Source: Bacteriovoracaceae bacterium (GTDB taxonomy: Bacteria; Bdellovibrionota; UBA1018). From it: a DNA stretch of 15,972 bases. This document shows, piece by piece, positions 7,973-15,429 of this stretch (its first letter is position 1; every line of letters starts with the position of its first letter). The notes under the pieces are model-generated. The model did not search any database. It saw nothing but the letters and a program-made list of their open reading frames with translations, and had not been told where the DNA came from. The stretch covers positions 1-15,972 of the forward strand of contig CANFHS010000019.1 of the NCBI GenBank assembly GCA_947446835.1, in the 5' to 3' direction. The position numbers were made by a program, and so were the translations under genes.

Positions 7973-10432
7973 ATGCGAGCATCGGCCTCCACCCTGCAAT
8001 CCCTGGAATGGGACCGTCTGGTCCTGCACACGCGCGAGCTGGCCCGTTCCGCGCCGGGAAAAGTCCGCATTGATCGCCTGAACGATCCGGCAGCCTGGGC
8101 TTCGACCCTCGAGGACGCGCAAGGGCTGCAGGAGGAAACCAGTGAAGTGCTCTCGCTCCTGGGCCGCGAGGCCCTGTGGGGCCCGCTCCAGGACCTCACG
8201 GATCCGGAACCGTCGCTCGATCGGCTCGGCCGGGGCTCGGTGCTCGAGGTGGCGGAGCTGGCCATGCTGCGGCGCTGGCTGCAAGCCGTCGAGAGCTGGA
8301 CCCAGTTCCCGAAGGAGGAAATCTACGGCGCCGAGCGGTTCAAGCGGGCGCTGGGCCTCCTGCCCAGACCCGGGGAGCCGTTGCGGGTCCTGGACCGGGT
8401 GCTGACACCCGAGGGCGAGATCTCGGAGCGGGCTTCCCCGAAGCTTCACACGCTTCACCAGGAAATCCGGGGCCTGAAGCGCGAGATCCATATCGTCCTG
8501 GACCAGCTGGTCAAGACCTACGCCACGCGCGGCATCCTCCAGGAAAATTTCACCGATGTGCGCGACGGCCGATTTGTCGTCCCGGTCAAGATCTCCAACC
8601 AGAACGACATCGAGGGCATCATCTACGAGGCGTCGGCTTCGCGGCAGACGGTCTTCGTCGAGCCGCGCGAAGTGGCCGTCCTGAACAACCGCCTCCGGCA
8701 ACGCCAGAACGATCTGCAGCAGGAGCTGTTCCGCATCCTCGAGGAAACTTCCCGCCTCATCCAGCCCTTCGCGCCGGAAATCCAGGCCGCGGCCCTGCTG
8801 CTGACCTACTGGGACGCAGTCCAGGCCAAGGCGCGGATCGGTCACGCCTACGGGGGACGCAGCCTGCAGGTCACCCGGACCCGCGGCTTCCGGCTGGAAG
8901 GCACGGCCAATCCGCTGCTGTGGTGGTCACTGAAGCCCGCGGAAGTGATCCGGAACGAGATCCACTGGGGCGAACAGCCCGATGCCGAGGAGCCGGCCAG
9001 GATCCAGCCCAGGACCCTGCTTTTGACCGGTCCGAACACCGGCGGAAAGACCGTCTTCCTGAAGACGCTCGGCCTGGCCGGCATCTGCGCGCGCACCGGT
9101 TTTCCCTTCCCGGCCAGCGGCAACCCCAGCGTCCCGTTCTTCGACAGCTTCTTTGCCGACGTCGGCGACTCGCAGTCCATCGAGCGCCACCTGTCGAGCT
9201 TTTCGGGACACATCCTGCGGTTCAAGGAGATCCTCGACCACCTGTCCGACCGGAGCCTGGTGCTGCTGGACGAGCTGAACTCGGCGACCGACCCGGAAGA
9301 AGGCGCTGCCCTGGGGCGCGCGTTCCTCGAGTCGCTCATGGCCCGCGGTGCGATGGTGGTGGCCACCACCCACGACCCCCACCTCAAGGCGCTCTCCATT
9401 TCGGATTCCCGCATCCTGAGCGCGAGCATGGCGTTCGACGAGTCGAGCCGCGCTCCCACCTACCAGATGCTTTTCGGCGTCCCGGGTCGATCCCGCGCCA
9501 TCGAAACGGCGGCCCGCCTGGGGTTGCCGGAGCCCGTGCTGGAGCTGGCCCGCCAGTACCTGACGCGCGACCATCTGGAGTTCGAAGGCACCCTGCGCAC
9601 GCTGGAGCGCGAGCTGGAGACCGCTTCCGAGGCGCGCCGCGAGGCCGACCGGCTCAGGATGGAGGCCGAGCGCCTGCAGCGCGAATGGACTCGGCGGACC
9701 GAATCGCAGGCCGAGGAACTCCTGGAACGGACCCGCACCAAGCTGCGCCGGATCCTGGAGCAGGCCCAGGAAGAGGTCAGGACTTCCGTCCGCAAGCTCG
9801 ACGACCTCAAGAGCCGACGCGAGATCGACCAGACCCGCTCCGGGATCTCGCAGACCTTCCAGGACGCCTCCCAGCGCATCGAGGCGGCCCTGTCGGAAGA
9901 GGCTCCCGAAATCGCCGAAACCCTGCGGGCCCGCGAGGCCCGTCCGACCGGAGCGCCCGCCCCGATCACCGTGGGATCGACCGTGCGGATCCCGAAGTGG
10001 AAGGCCACCGGCCAGGTGCTGGAACTGTCGGGCAAGAACGTCAAGGTCGCCATGGGAGCGATCCAGATGAACCTGAGCCTCCCCGATATCGAGCCCCTCT
10101 CGGCCGCGGAGACCGCGCAGCTGCCCCGCTCGGGCGCAAAGGCCAGGAGCCGAGCCGAGGGCTCTTCAGGCGCCTACGTTCCTCCGGGTGAGATCGACCT
10201 GCGGGGCAAGCGCCTCGAGGACGCCATGAGCGAGCTGCAGGGCTATCTGGATCTGGCTTATCGCAGCGGCAACCTGTCGGAGGTCGTCATCATCCACGGC
10301 CTGGGGACCGGGGCCATCCGCGAAAATTCGCGCAAGCTGCTGAAGCGCCTGCCCTACGTGAAGGAATTCCGGGACGGCGGACCCGGGCGCGGAGGAACCG
10401 GCGCAACCGTCGTGGAGTTCGAACGCGACTGA
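7973..10432 (+). CDS. mutS2: MutS2 ATPase/endonuclease
   Basis: An 819-residue protein with the full MutS2 architecture. It has an N-terminal core/clamp with FTDVRDGRFVVPVK and an ABC-type ATPase with Walker A GPNTGGKT (353-360) and Walker B LVLLDE (Asp433, Glu434). A long charged coiled coil spans about 530-650, a KOW-like segment (ITVGSTVRIPKW, about 665 onward) follows, and a C-terminal Smr domain has DLRG (742-745) and HGLGTG (775-780), the nuclease motifs. The MutS mismatch-recognition domain is absent, as expected. MutS2 proteins are linked to suppression of recombination and, in Bacillus subtilis, to splitting collided ribosomes. The sequence after Walker B reads DELNSATDP where DELGAGTDP is usual. 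ATG 7973 is chosen for its GGAAAG and the family N-terminus; GTG 7964 is possible. The frame stays open upstream to 7016, but that stretch overlaps other genes antisense and has no MutS2 similarity. Confidence 0.95.
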   Translation: MRASASTLQSLEWDRLVLHTRELARSAPGKVRIDRLNDPAAWASTLEDAQGLQEETSEVLSLLGREALWGPLQDLTDPEPSLDRLGRGSVLEVAELAMLRRWLQAVESWTQFPKEEIYGAERFKRALGLLPRPGEPLRVLDRVLTPEGEISERASPKLHTLHQEIRGLKREIHIVLDQLVKTYATRGILQENFTDVRDGRFVVPVKISNQNDIEGIIYEASASRQTVFVEPREVAVLNNRLRQRQNDLQQELFRILEETSRLIQPFAPEIQAAALLLTYWDAVQAKARIGHAYGGRSLQVTRTRGFRLEGTANPLLWWSLKPAEVIRNEIHWGEQPDAEEPARIQPRTLLLTGPNTGGKTVFLKTLGLAGICARTGFPFPASGNPSVPFFDSFFADVGDSQSIERHLSSFSGHILRFKEILDHLSDRSLVLLDELNSATDPEEGAALGRAFLESLMARGAMVVATTHDPHLKALSISDSRILSASMAFDESSRAPTYQMLFGVPGRSRAIETAARLGLPEPVLELARQYLTRDHLEFEGTLRTLERELETASEARREADRLRMEAERLQREWTRRTESQAEELLERTRTKLRRILEQAQEEVRTSVRKLDDLKSRREIDQTRSGISQTFQDASQRIEAALSEEAPEIAETLRAREARPTGAPAPITVGSTVRIPKWKATGQVLELSGKNVKVAMGAIQMNLSLPDIEPLSAAETAQLPRSGAKARSRAEGSSGAYVPPGEIDLRGKRLEDAMSELQGYLDLAYRSGNLSEVVIIHGLGTGAIRENSRKLLKRLPYVKEFRDGGPGRGGTGATVVEFERD

Positions 10433-10439
10433 TCCGCGG

Positions 10440-11306
10440 TCAGAACCGGATGCCGTAGAGGAACTTCAGGGAATCCTCGCGGTTCGAAGCCGACTGGACC
10501 GGACGCGAGCTGTCCCAGCTGGCGCTCAGGTGATCGCTGAGCTGCTTGGACACGGACGTGGTGACCAGACCGCTGCTCCGGCCATAGCTGATGCCGGAGT
10601 AGAGGCCCCAGACCGGAAGGTTCCGGCCAATGCCCACGCGGACCCTTTCCTGGCGGCGGGTGGGATCCAGGGCGCGCTGACGGCGCTCCTCCTCGGGACT
10701 CCAGGGAGCCATGTGGAACTCCACCGCTGAATTCAGGAAGGGCGAGTTCAGGGCGAAGCTGCCTTCCTGGTTCGGAACATGGGCCCGGGCCGTCATCGAC
10801 GCTTCGTCGTCCAGCTTGAGGACCATCGGAGTTCCATAAAACGCGGCGACCCCGGTCGCCAGTACACCCATCGGAGCGGTCAGCTGGGAGAGGGTTTCGT
10901 TTGCTTCGACGACGGCCCGCGCCTGGATCAGGCCGCTCTGGATCTGGCGCTGCTGGACCGCCTGGACCACGCCCCGGGAAAAGCCGCGAACCCGCTCCAG
11001 GTGGGTTTTCTCGTCCTGGGCCGAATTGAGCCGGTAGCTGCGCCGCGATTCATAGTCGCGGACCAGGTCATCGTACTGCTGACGAAGGCGGACGTCCGAA
11101 CCCGGACCAAGCCATGGATCCGGAAGGGACTCCTTGCCTCGACCCATCGAGGTGTTTCCCAGGAAAGAAGCATTGGGCTGCAGGCGCACCGTGGATTCCG
11201 TCCAACTCGGCTTCAGCTTGCGGAGGCCAAGCGTTCCGGCGTTCGCGATCGGAGTCGCGACGACCGAAAGAATCATTCCGATTTGTAGGCCGGTGTGAAA
11301 TTTCAT
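10440..11306 (-). CDS. Exported protein with barrel-like C-terminus, unknown
   Basis: The 288-residue product starts with a Sec signal peptide (MKFHTGLQ, hydrophobic core, likely cut after PIANA). Residues about 60-125 are strongly charged and helical (RLRQQYDDLVRDYESRR, QQRQIQSGLIQARAVVEAN). The C-terminal half has alternating patterns with VGIGRNLPVWGLYSGISYG and SDHLSASWDSSR and ends in FLYGIRF. A terminal Phe after an alternating segment suggests an outer-membrane barrel or barrel-like end, but too few strands are clear for a full barrel. ATG 11306 has AGGG seven bases upstream. The gene converges on mutS2 with only seven bases between stop codons, and those bases sit in an imperfect palindrome centred on CCGCGG. 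It appears to be transcribed alone. I do not recognise the family. Confidence 0.7.
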   Translation of the reverse strand: MKFHTGLQIGMILSVVATPIANAGTLGLRKLKPSWTESTVRLQPNASFLGNTSMGRGKESLPDPWLGPGSDVRLRQQYDDLVRDYESRRSYRLNSAQDEKTHLERVRGFSRGVVQAVQQRQIQSGLIQARAVVEANETLSQLTAPMGVLATGVAAFYGTPMVLKLDDEASMTARAHVPNQEGSFALNSPFLNSAVEFHMAPWSPEEERRQRALDPTRRQERVRVGIGRNLPVWGLYSGISYGRSSGLVTTSVSKQLSDHLSASWDSSRPVQSASNREDSLKFLYGIRF

Positions 11307-11350
11307 GCTCTGCCCTACTCAGAGGAAGAGCAACGAGCATACCAGCAGCC

Positions 11351-11370
11351 TTAAGCGCGTTTCGCTTTAA
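11351..11370. repeat. Small inverted repeat in intergenic region
   Basis: TTAAGCG (11351-11357) faces CGCTTTAA (11363-11370) across a five-base loop, with one bulged base. It lies in the 146-base gap between the two minus-strand genes, 45 bases before ATG 11306. No U-tract follows on the minus strand, so an intrinsic terminator is unlikely; an operator or leader hairpin is possible. The T-run at 11403-11409 nearby is on the wrong strand to end the upstream gene. Confidence 0.3.
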
Positions 11371-11452
11371 ATTCCAATGACGTGACGCGTTCTGGGTGAC
11401 TATTTTTTTGACAGCTGCGAACTTTGCATTCGCCCCTGCCCCAGCGACTCGC

Positions 11453-12142
11453 TCAGAAACTGAGCAGGATCAGGGCGAACCAGAGCGTGAAGCCAGACAC
11501 CACGGGAATGGAAAAGTTGTCATCGACTTCCAGGGGCAGAAGCTCGGCCACTCCCCCGGCCAACCCACCGATCAGGGTCAGCACCAGGAGGTGATGGTCC
11601 GGAAAGCCCTGCGTCCGCAGGAAAAAGAAGCTCACCGACATGCAGGCCACGACCCCGGCCAAGGTACCCACCAGGGACTTGCCGTTGGGGAGTCGACCCC
11701 CGCGTTCGCCCCAGAGGATTCCCGCCAGCGAAGCCAGCGGGTCGCCAATGGCCAGGTAAAGAATACTCAGGGCAGCGATTTCGCGAGGGAAAATGGCGAT
11801 CGCAAGCACCGAAGAGGCGATATAAAACGGCATTCCGCTGAAGCGATCCACTTCGCTGGTGCGCATGATCGGGCCCATGGCCTTCACGATGCGTTCGTTC
11901 AACGAGCCGTTCCGGAGGCGGGCCATCTCCATCAGCAGCGACAAACCCAGGGCCGAGCCCAGGAGCTGGACGGCCGTGGTTCGCGACATGTGGGACCCCA
12001 GGTAAATTCCCACGATCATCAACCCCATGCCCATGTGCCAGCACTTGCGGGCCAGGTGCAGATCATTTCTCACAGCCAGGCGCGAACTTCCCCAGGCGGG
12101 AGCAAAAAGCTGGTTCAACTTTGCTTCGAGAGTCCGGCGCAT
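11453..12142 (-). CDS. Polyprenol/diacylglycerol-kinase-like membrane protein (SEC59/DGK1/VTE5 type)
   Basis: A 229-residue polytopic membrane protein with about six or seven hydrophobic segments. The layout matches the CTP-dependent lipid kinase group that includes yeast Dgk1, dolichol kinase Sec59 and plant phytol kinases, related to CdsA. Visible motifs are ARKCWHMGMG at the start of the first membrane segment, LLMEMARLRN, FYIASSVLAIAIFP, the pair LAIGDPLASLAGILWG and PNGKSLVGTLAG, and LPLEVDDNFSIPVVSG near the C-terminus. The GDP and GKS regions are the likely nucleotide/metal site. It would phosphorylate a lipid alcohol at the inner membrane; the actual lipid cannot be told. ATG 12142 has AAAGGG just upstream, and the family-like region begins soon after. 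A start at ATG 12235 would add 31 unfamiliar residues and has no Shine-Dalgarno. Confidence 0.75.
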   Translation of the reverse strand: MRRTLEAKLNQLFAPAWGSSRLAVRNDLHLARKCWHMGMGLMIVGIYLGSHMSRTTAVQLLGSALGLSLLMEMARLRNGSLNERIVKAMGPIMRTSEVDRFSGMPFYIASSVLAIAIFPREIAALSILYLAIGDPLASLAGILWGERGGRLPNGKSLVGTLAGVVACMSVSFFFLRTQGFPDHHLLVLTLIGGLAGGVAELLPLEVDDNFSIPVVSGFTLWFALILLSF

Positions 12143-12474
12143 GAGCCCTTTCAGGATCCGTTCGTGTGGATTGCAGAGCAGACGAACAGCAAAAGAGATG
12201 CCACTCAAGTCAAAAAACGGGCCTTCGACGAACATTTTTCGTCAGATTTTCATTAAGAATGTCGGCTACTTCAGGGGTGCCTTTTTTGACCGAATGCGTC
12301 ATCCATTTACTTCCGACAAAATTGGTCATAAAAATTGAGTAATTGCTTACGCGACTTTCAAGCCGGGTGCGTAATTTTCTACGCGCTTCAGGTCCGCCCA
12401 GCCCGGCAAACCCTGCCGATTGACGAGAGCGGTCCAGAATTCCAAACTAGAGGAAGAGACGGAGAAGACGATCC
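12143..12474. promoter_or_regulatory. Divergent AT-richer intergenic region with nested inverted repeats
   Basis: This is the longest non-coding stretch of the window, 332 bases (239 if the kinase starts at 12235), and it is visibly more AT-rich than its neighbours. It should hold promoters for the kinase-like gene and the MinD-like operon. Candidates on the plus strand are weak: TTTACT (12306-12311) and CATAAA (12327-12332) spaced 15 bases apart, and TTGACC at 12286-12291 with no good -10. A short GC hairpin, CGGCA (12404-12408) with TGCCG (12414-12418), lies in the presumed leader. A purine-rich tract before ATG 12475 contains GGAG ten bases upstream. Confidence 0.4.
12338..12384. repeat. 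Cluster of TTACGC/GCGTAA inverted repeats, possible operator
   Basis: Three nested palindromic relations share a GCGTA core. GTAA-TTGC-TTAC lies at 12338-12349. TTACGC (12347-12352) faces GCGTAA (12369-12374) across 16 bases. GCGTA (12369-12373) faces TACGC (12380-12384) across ATTTTC. The spacing between half-sites is about one and two helical turns, as in operators bound by dimeric regulators. A leader hairpin is the alternative reading. The protein that would bind is unknown; the HTH protein of the downstream operon is one candidate. Confidence 0.4.
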
Positions 12475-13470
12475 ATGGACGGAAGCGTCAAGGCCACCCT
12501 AAAAGAAGGACAAAACCCCTTTGAGACTTTGACTTCCGTGCAACCCACGCGCGTGAAGCAGGTCTGGGCCGTTGGCGGCGGCAAAGGAGGCATCGGCAAA
12601 AGCCTGCTCGCTTCCAGCTTGGCCATCACCCTGGCCCGCGGCGGAAACAAAGTGGTGGCCGTGGATCTGGACCTGGGCGGCGCCAACCTGCATACCGCCA
12701 TGGGCGTCGACCTTCCCGTGCAGACCCTCAGCGACTTCTTTGCCAACCGGGTGCAGAACCTGGAAGACTGCGCCGTCCCCACCGGGATCAAGGACCTGCA
12801 GATCATCTCGGGCGCCCAGGACGCGGTCGGTGTCGCCGACCTGGGCCACATGCCCAAGGTCCGCCTGCTCGAGAAACTCAAGGAACTCGACGCCGACTTC
12901 CTGGTCCTGGACCTGGGCGCCGGCACCAGCTTCAACACGCTGGACTTCTTCCTCTACGCCGACATCGGGATGGTGACCCTGCTTCCCGAACCCACTTCCA
13001 TCGAGAATGCCTACCGGTTCATCAAGAGCGCCTACTACCGGCGCATGAGCCTTTCGAGGCACCTCACTCCCATCCGCCACCTCATCGAGATGGCCATGGA
13101 CGCCAAGAACCCGCGCGGAATCCGCTCACCGGCGGACCTGTTCCGCGAAGTGAACAACTATTCGCCCGAAATGGGCCTGCGCCTCAAGGAAGAGATCGAG
13201 AAGTTCCGGCCCAAGCTCATCGTGAACCAGGCGCGCACCCAGACCGACATCGACATCGGCTTCTCGGTGAAGACCGTGTGCAAGAAGTACTTCGGACTCG
13301 AGATGGACTACGTGGGCTACCTCGACTACGACAGCGCGGTCTGGCAGTCCGTGCGCCGCAAGCGCCCGCTGCTCCTGGAGTTCCCGAATTCCAAGCTCGT
13401 CTCGAGCATGGACCGGATCGTCCAGTACCTCATCAAACGCCACGGCCACCTCCGTACCGACCTCTTCTGA
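12475..13470 (+). CDS. MinD/ParA-like (FlhG-related) P-loop ATPase
   Basis: The 331-residue protein has a deviant Walker A GGKGGIGKS (35-43, signature Lys37 and catalytic Lys42), Walker A' VDLDLGGAN (63-71) and Walker B DFLVLDLG (141-148). It belongs to the MinD/FlhG branch of the ParA superfamily, which forms ATP-dependent dimers to position cell structures. A variable insert (about 190-235) contains RHLTPIRHLIEMAMDAKNP. The N-terminal 30 residues lack the DQAxxLR motif by which FlhG activates FlhF. The C-terminus (RIVQYLIKRHGHLRTDLF) is not a clear MinD membrane-targeting helix, although RIVQYLIKR could be weakly amphipathic. No flagellar or min gene is nearby. It is the first gene of a four-gene operon, with only four bases separating it from the J/HTH gene. 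Its cargo is unknown; a role in cell polarity, division or organelle placement is inference. Confidence 0.87.
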   Translation: MDGSVKATLKEGQNPFETLTSVQPTRVKQVWAVGGGKGGIGKSLLASSLAITLARGGNKVVAVDLDLGGANLHTAMGVDLPVQTLSDFFANRVQNLEDCAVPTGIKDLQIISGAQDAVGVADLGHMPKVRLLEKLKELDADFLVLDLGAGTSFNTLDFFLYADIGMVTLLPEPTSIENAYRFIKSAYYRRMSLSRHLTPIRHLIEMAMDAKNPRGIRSPADLFREVNNYSPEMGLRLKEEIEKFRPKLIVNQARTQTDIDIGFSVKTVCKKYFGLEMDYVGYLDYDSAVWQSVRRKRPLLLEFPNSKLVSSMDRIVQYLIKRHGHLRTDLF

Positions 13471-13474
13471 TCCC

Positions 13475-14368
13475 ATGATGCTGCTCGACGAAGAACGCAC
13501 CTTCTACGACCTGCTTGAGGTGAGCCCCGACGCCTCGCCTGGCGAGATCCGTTCCGCCTACCTGCGCGTGAAAGCCGCCTACCGCAAGGACAGCGTGGCC
13601 CTCTACTCGCTGATCGACGAGAGCGAGACCACCGAGCTGCTGAAGAAGATCGAGGAAGCCTTCCATGTGCTTTCGCAGCCGGAGCTGCGTCGCGAATACG
13701 ATACCCGGCACGGCACCCTCCTCGGCGCGGCACCCGAGCCCGCCCCGGTCCAGGCCAAGGCGCCGGCCCCGAACGTGGTTTCCATCGACCGGATGCCGCC
13801 CATGGACCACTCGGCGTCCGACCCGAGCATCCTGATTCCGCCAACCACCGACTTCGAGCGGCGCGGCACCGACCTGTCGAGCCGGGTCCAGCACGGCCCC
13901 TCGGCCTTCGGGCCCGCTTTCGACACCACCAACGAGGCCCATGAGTCCGACTCCATCTTCAATCCGGCCCCCGAAGCGCCGAGGCCAGCCCCCGTGGCCG
14001 CTCCAGCCCGGACCGAGAACCCCATCCCCATCCGGCACCCCAGCGACGCCTTCAACGAGCAGGCCATCGTGCAGGAAGTGCAGTCCGAGCAGGAATGGCG
14101 CGGCCCCTTCCTCCGCAAGGTGCGCGAGGCCCGCAATGTGCCTCTCGAGGAACTTTCGGATTACACCAAGATCTCCAAGTCCTACCTGATCGCCATCGAG
14201 GAAGAAAATTACGCCCGCCTCCCGGCGCCGGTCTACCTGCGAGGCTTCATCACCCAGATGGCCAAGTACCTGCGGCTGCCGCACGAGAAGGTTTCGCAGG
14301 CCTACGTCGCCCGCTTCAACGCGGCGATGGCCGAACGTGAGAAGCAGAAGCGCAGCGGCCTCCGCTGA
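13475..14368 (+). CDS. HPD-less J-like domain fused to RodZ-type HTH domain
   Basis: The 297-residue protein has three parts. Residues about 8-78 resemble a J domain: FYDLLEVSPDASPGEIRSAY, then helix III/IV with KKIEEAFHVLSQPELRREYD. The HPD tripeptide needed to stimulate Hsp70 is absent, since the position after helix II reads YRKDS. Residues about 80-205 are a low-complexity linker rich in Pro, Ala and Ser. Residues about 211-272 form an HTH_25 domain as in RodZ (LRKVREARNVPLEELSDYTK, then IEEENYARLPAPVYLRGFI). Unlike RodZ there is no membrane segment after the HTH; the chain ends in a basic tail (REKQKRSGLR). In RodZ this domain binds MreB rather than DNA, so a protein-binding role is as likely as DNA binding. 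It starts at ATG 13475 (or 13478), four bases after the MinD-like stop, so an interaction with that ATPase is a natural inference. Confidence 0.82.
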   Translation: MMLLDEERTFYDLLEVSPDASPGEIRSAYLRVKAAYRKDSVALYSLIDESETTELLKKIEEAFHVLSQPELRREYDTRHGTLLGAAPEPAPVQAKAPAPNVVSIDRMPPMDHSASDPSILIPPTTDFERRGTDLSSRVQHGPSAFGPAFDTTNEAHESDSIFNPAPEAPRPAPVAAPARTENPIPIRHPSDAFNEQAIVQEVQSEQEWRGPFLRKVREARNVPLEELSDYTKISKSYLIAIEEENYARLPAPVYLRGFITQMAKYLRLPHEKVSQAYVARFNAAMAEREKQKRSGLR

Positions 14369-14382
14369 GATAGAAGGCCTGC

Positions 14383-15426
14383 ATGGCCATCCTCTGGAAC
14401 TGGACCGTCGAATCCTCACGTGCCGCCCCCGAGCGGGCAGACCGCGCCATCGCGCAGGCGCTGGAGTCGGCAGAAGGCCGCTGGGAAGGCATCCCGGATG
14501 GCGAGCCGCCCCCTGCCCTGAGCCGCAGCCAGGTGCAGCGCCTGCTCGAGGAAGGCCGGATCACAGTGAACGGCGCGCCCGCCCGCTCCAACGCCAAGCT
14601 GGCCCCGGGCGCGGTGGTGCGCCTGGAGCTGCCGCCCGCGGCGCCGCTGGAGCTGCAGCCCGAGGACCGTCCCCTGGACATCCTTTTCCAGGACGAGCAC
14701 CTGGCGGTGGTGAACAAGCCGCCCGGCCTGACCGTGCATCCCTCGGAGACCCAGACCACCGGCACACTGGTGCACGCCCTGCTCCACCACATCCGGGACC
14801 TGAGCGGCATCGGCGGCGTGGCGCGACCCGGAATCGTCCACCGCATCGACAAGGACACCAGCGGCGTGCTGGTCATCACCAAGACCGACGCGGCCCACCT
14901 GAAGCTTTCCGAGGTCTTCGCGAAGCACGACCTGGAGCGCCGCTACTGGGCCCTGTGCTACGGCGACCTCGAAAACTCAGGAGCCCGCGAGCAGAAGATC
15001 GAGAGCATCCTGGGGCGCAACCCCGCTGATCGCAAGCGCATGGCCAGCGGCGTGAAAGAAGGGCGTCGCGCCGTGACCTGGGTCCGGAGGATCGAGGCCT
15101 ACGGGGTTCCGGGCGCCAAACCGTTCGCCTCCCTGGTGGAGGCGCGACTGGAAACAGGCCGCACCCACCAGGTGCGCGTCCACCTGACCGACCAGGGCCA
15201 TTCGCTCCTGGGCGACCCGGTGTACGGCAAGCCCTCCTCCCGGAACAACAAGTGGCTCGCGCTGCCAGAGGATATCCGAACCTGCGTGGAAGCATTGCCC
15301 GGCCAGGCACTGCACGCGCGCGTGCTGGCCTTCCACCATCCCATCACGGGACAGCCGCTGCGCTTCGAGGCCGAACCGCCAGAAGCCTTCCGCTTGCTTT
15401 GCGAAGCCCTTCGCAGGTACCGCTGA
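14383..15426 (+). CDS. RluA-family 23S rRNA pseudouridine synthase (RluD-like)
   Basis: This 347-residue protein combines an S4 RNA-binding domain (about 47-84, SRSQVQRLLEEGRITVNG) with a pseudouridine synthase domain. Motifs are LAVVNKPPGLTVHPS, the catalytic GIVHRIDKDTSGVLV with Asp156 as nucleophile, and RTHQVRVHL followed by GDPVYGK in the C-terminal third. All residues needed for catalysis are present. RluD in Escherichia coli modifies helix 69 of 23S rRNA. RluC and other paralogues share the same layout, so exact target sites are not certain. An extra 20-30 residues precede the S4 domain, compared with RluD. AGAAGG lies five bases before the ATG, and only 14 bases separate it from the J/HTH gene. 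It is part of the rightward operon. Confidence 0.92.
   Translation: MAILWNWTVESSRAAPERADRAIAQALESAEGRWEGIPDGEPPPALSRSQVQRLLEEGRITVNGAPARSNAKLAPGAVVRLELPPAAPLELQPEDRPLDILFQDEHLAVVNKPPGLTVHPSETQTTGTLVHALLHHIRDLSGIGGVARPGIVHRIDKDTSGVLVITKTDAAHLKLSEVFAKHDLERRYWALCYGDLENSGAREQKIESILGRNPADRKRMASGVKEGRRAVTWVRRIEAYGVPGAKPFASLVEARLETGRTHQVRVHLTDQGHSLLGDPVYGKPSSRNNKWLALPEDIRTCVEALPGQALHARVLAFHHPITGQPLRFEAEPPEAFRLLCEALRRYR
15400..15415. repeat. Perfect 7-bp inverted repeat just before the PgeF gene
   Basis: TGCGAAG and CTTCGCA are separated by CC, giving a 16-base palindrome-like element inside the last codons of the pseudouridine synthase. It ends 14 bases before ATG 15430. As RNA it would form a stable hairpin next to the start of the next gene, which has no clear Shine-Dalgarno. 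There is no U-tract, so it is not an intrinsic terminator. It may tune coupling or be a codon coincidence. Confidence 0.35.
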
Positions 15427-15429
15427 ACC

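Noticed and set aside
8176..10191. 671-codon second plus-strand frame within mutS2
   Set aside because: Arg/Pro/Gly/Ala-rich out-of-frame shadow; all MutS2 motifs are in the other frame.
10428..10443. CCGCGG-centred imperfect palindrome between convergent stops as a terminator
   Set aside because: It is short and has no T-tract on either strand; palindromes of this size are common in GC-rich DNA.
11401..11410. T-run as an intrinsic terminator for the kinase-like gene
   Set aside because: The T-run is on the plus strand; on the minus strand the GCGAA/TTCGC hairpin is followed by A's, not U's.
12143..12474. Riboswitch or small RNA gene in the long intergenic region
   Set aside because: Only short hairpins were found; no recognisable conserved riboswitch core or terminator.
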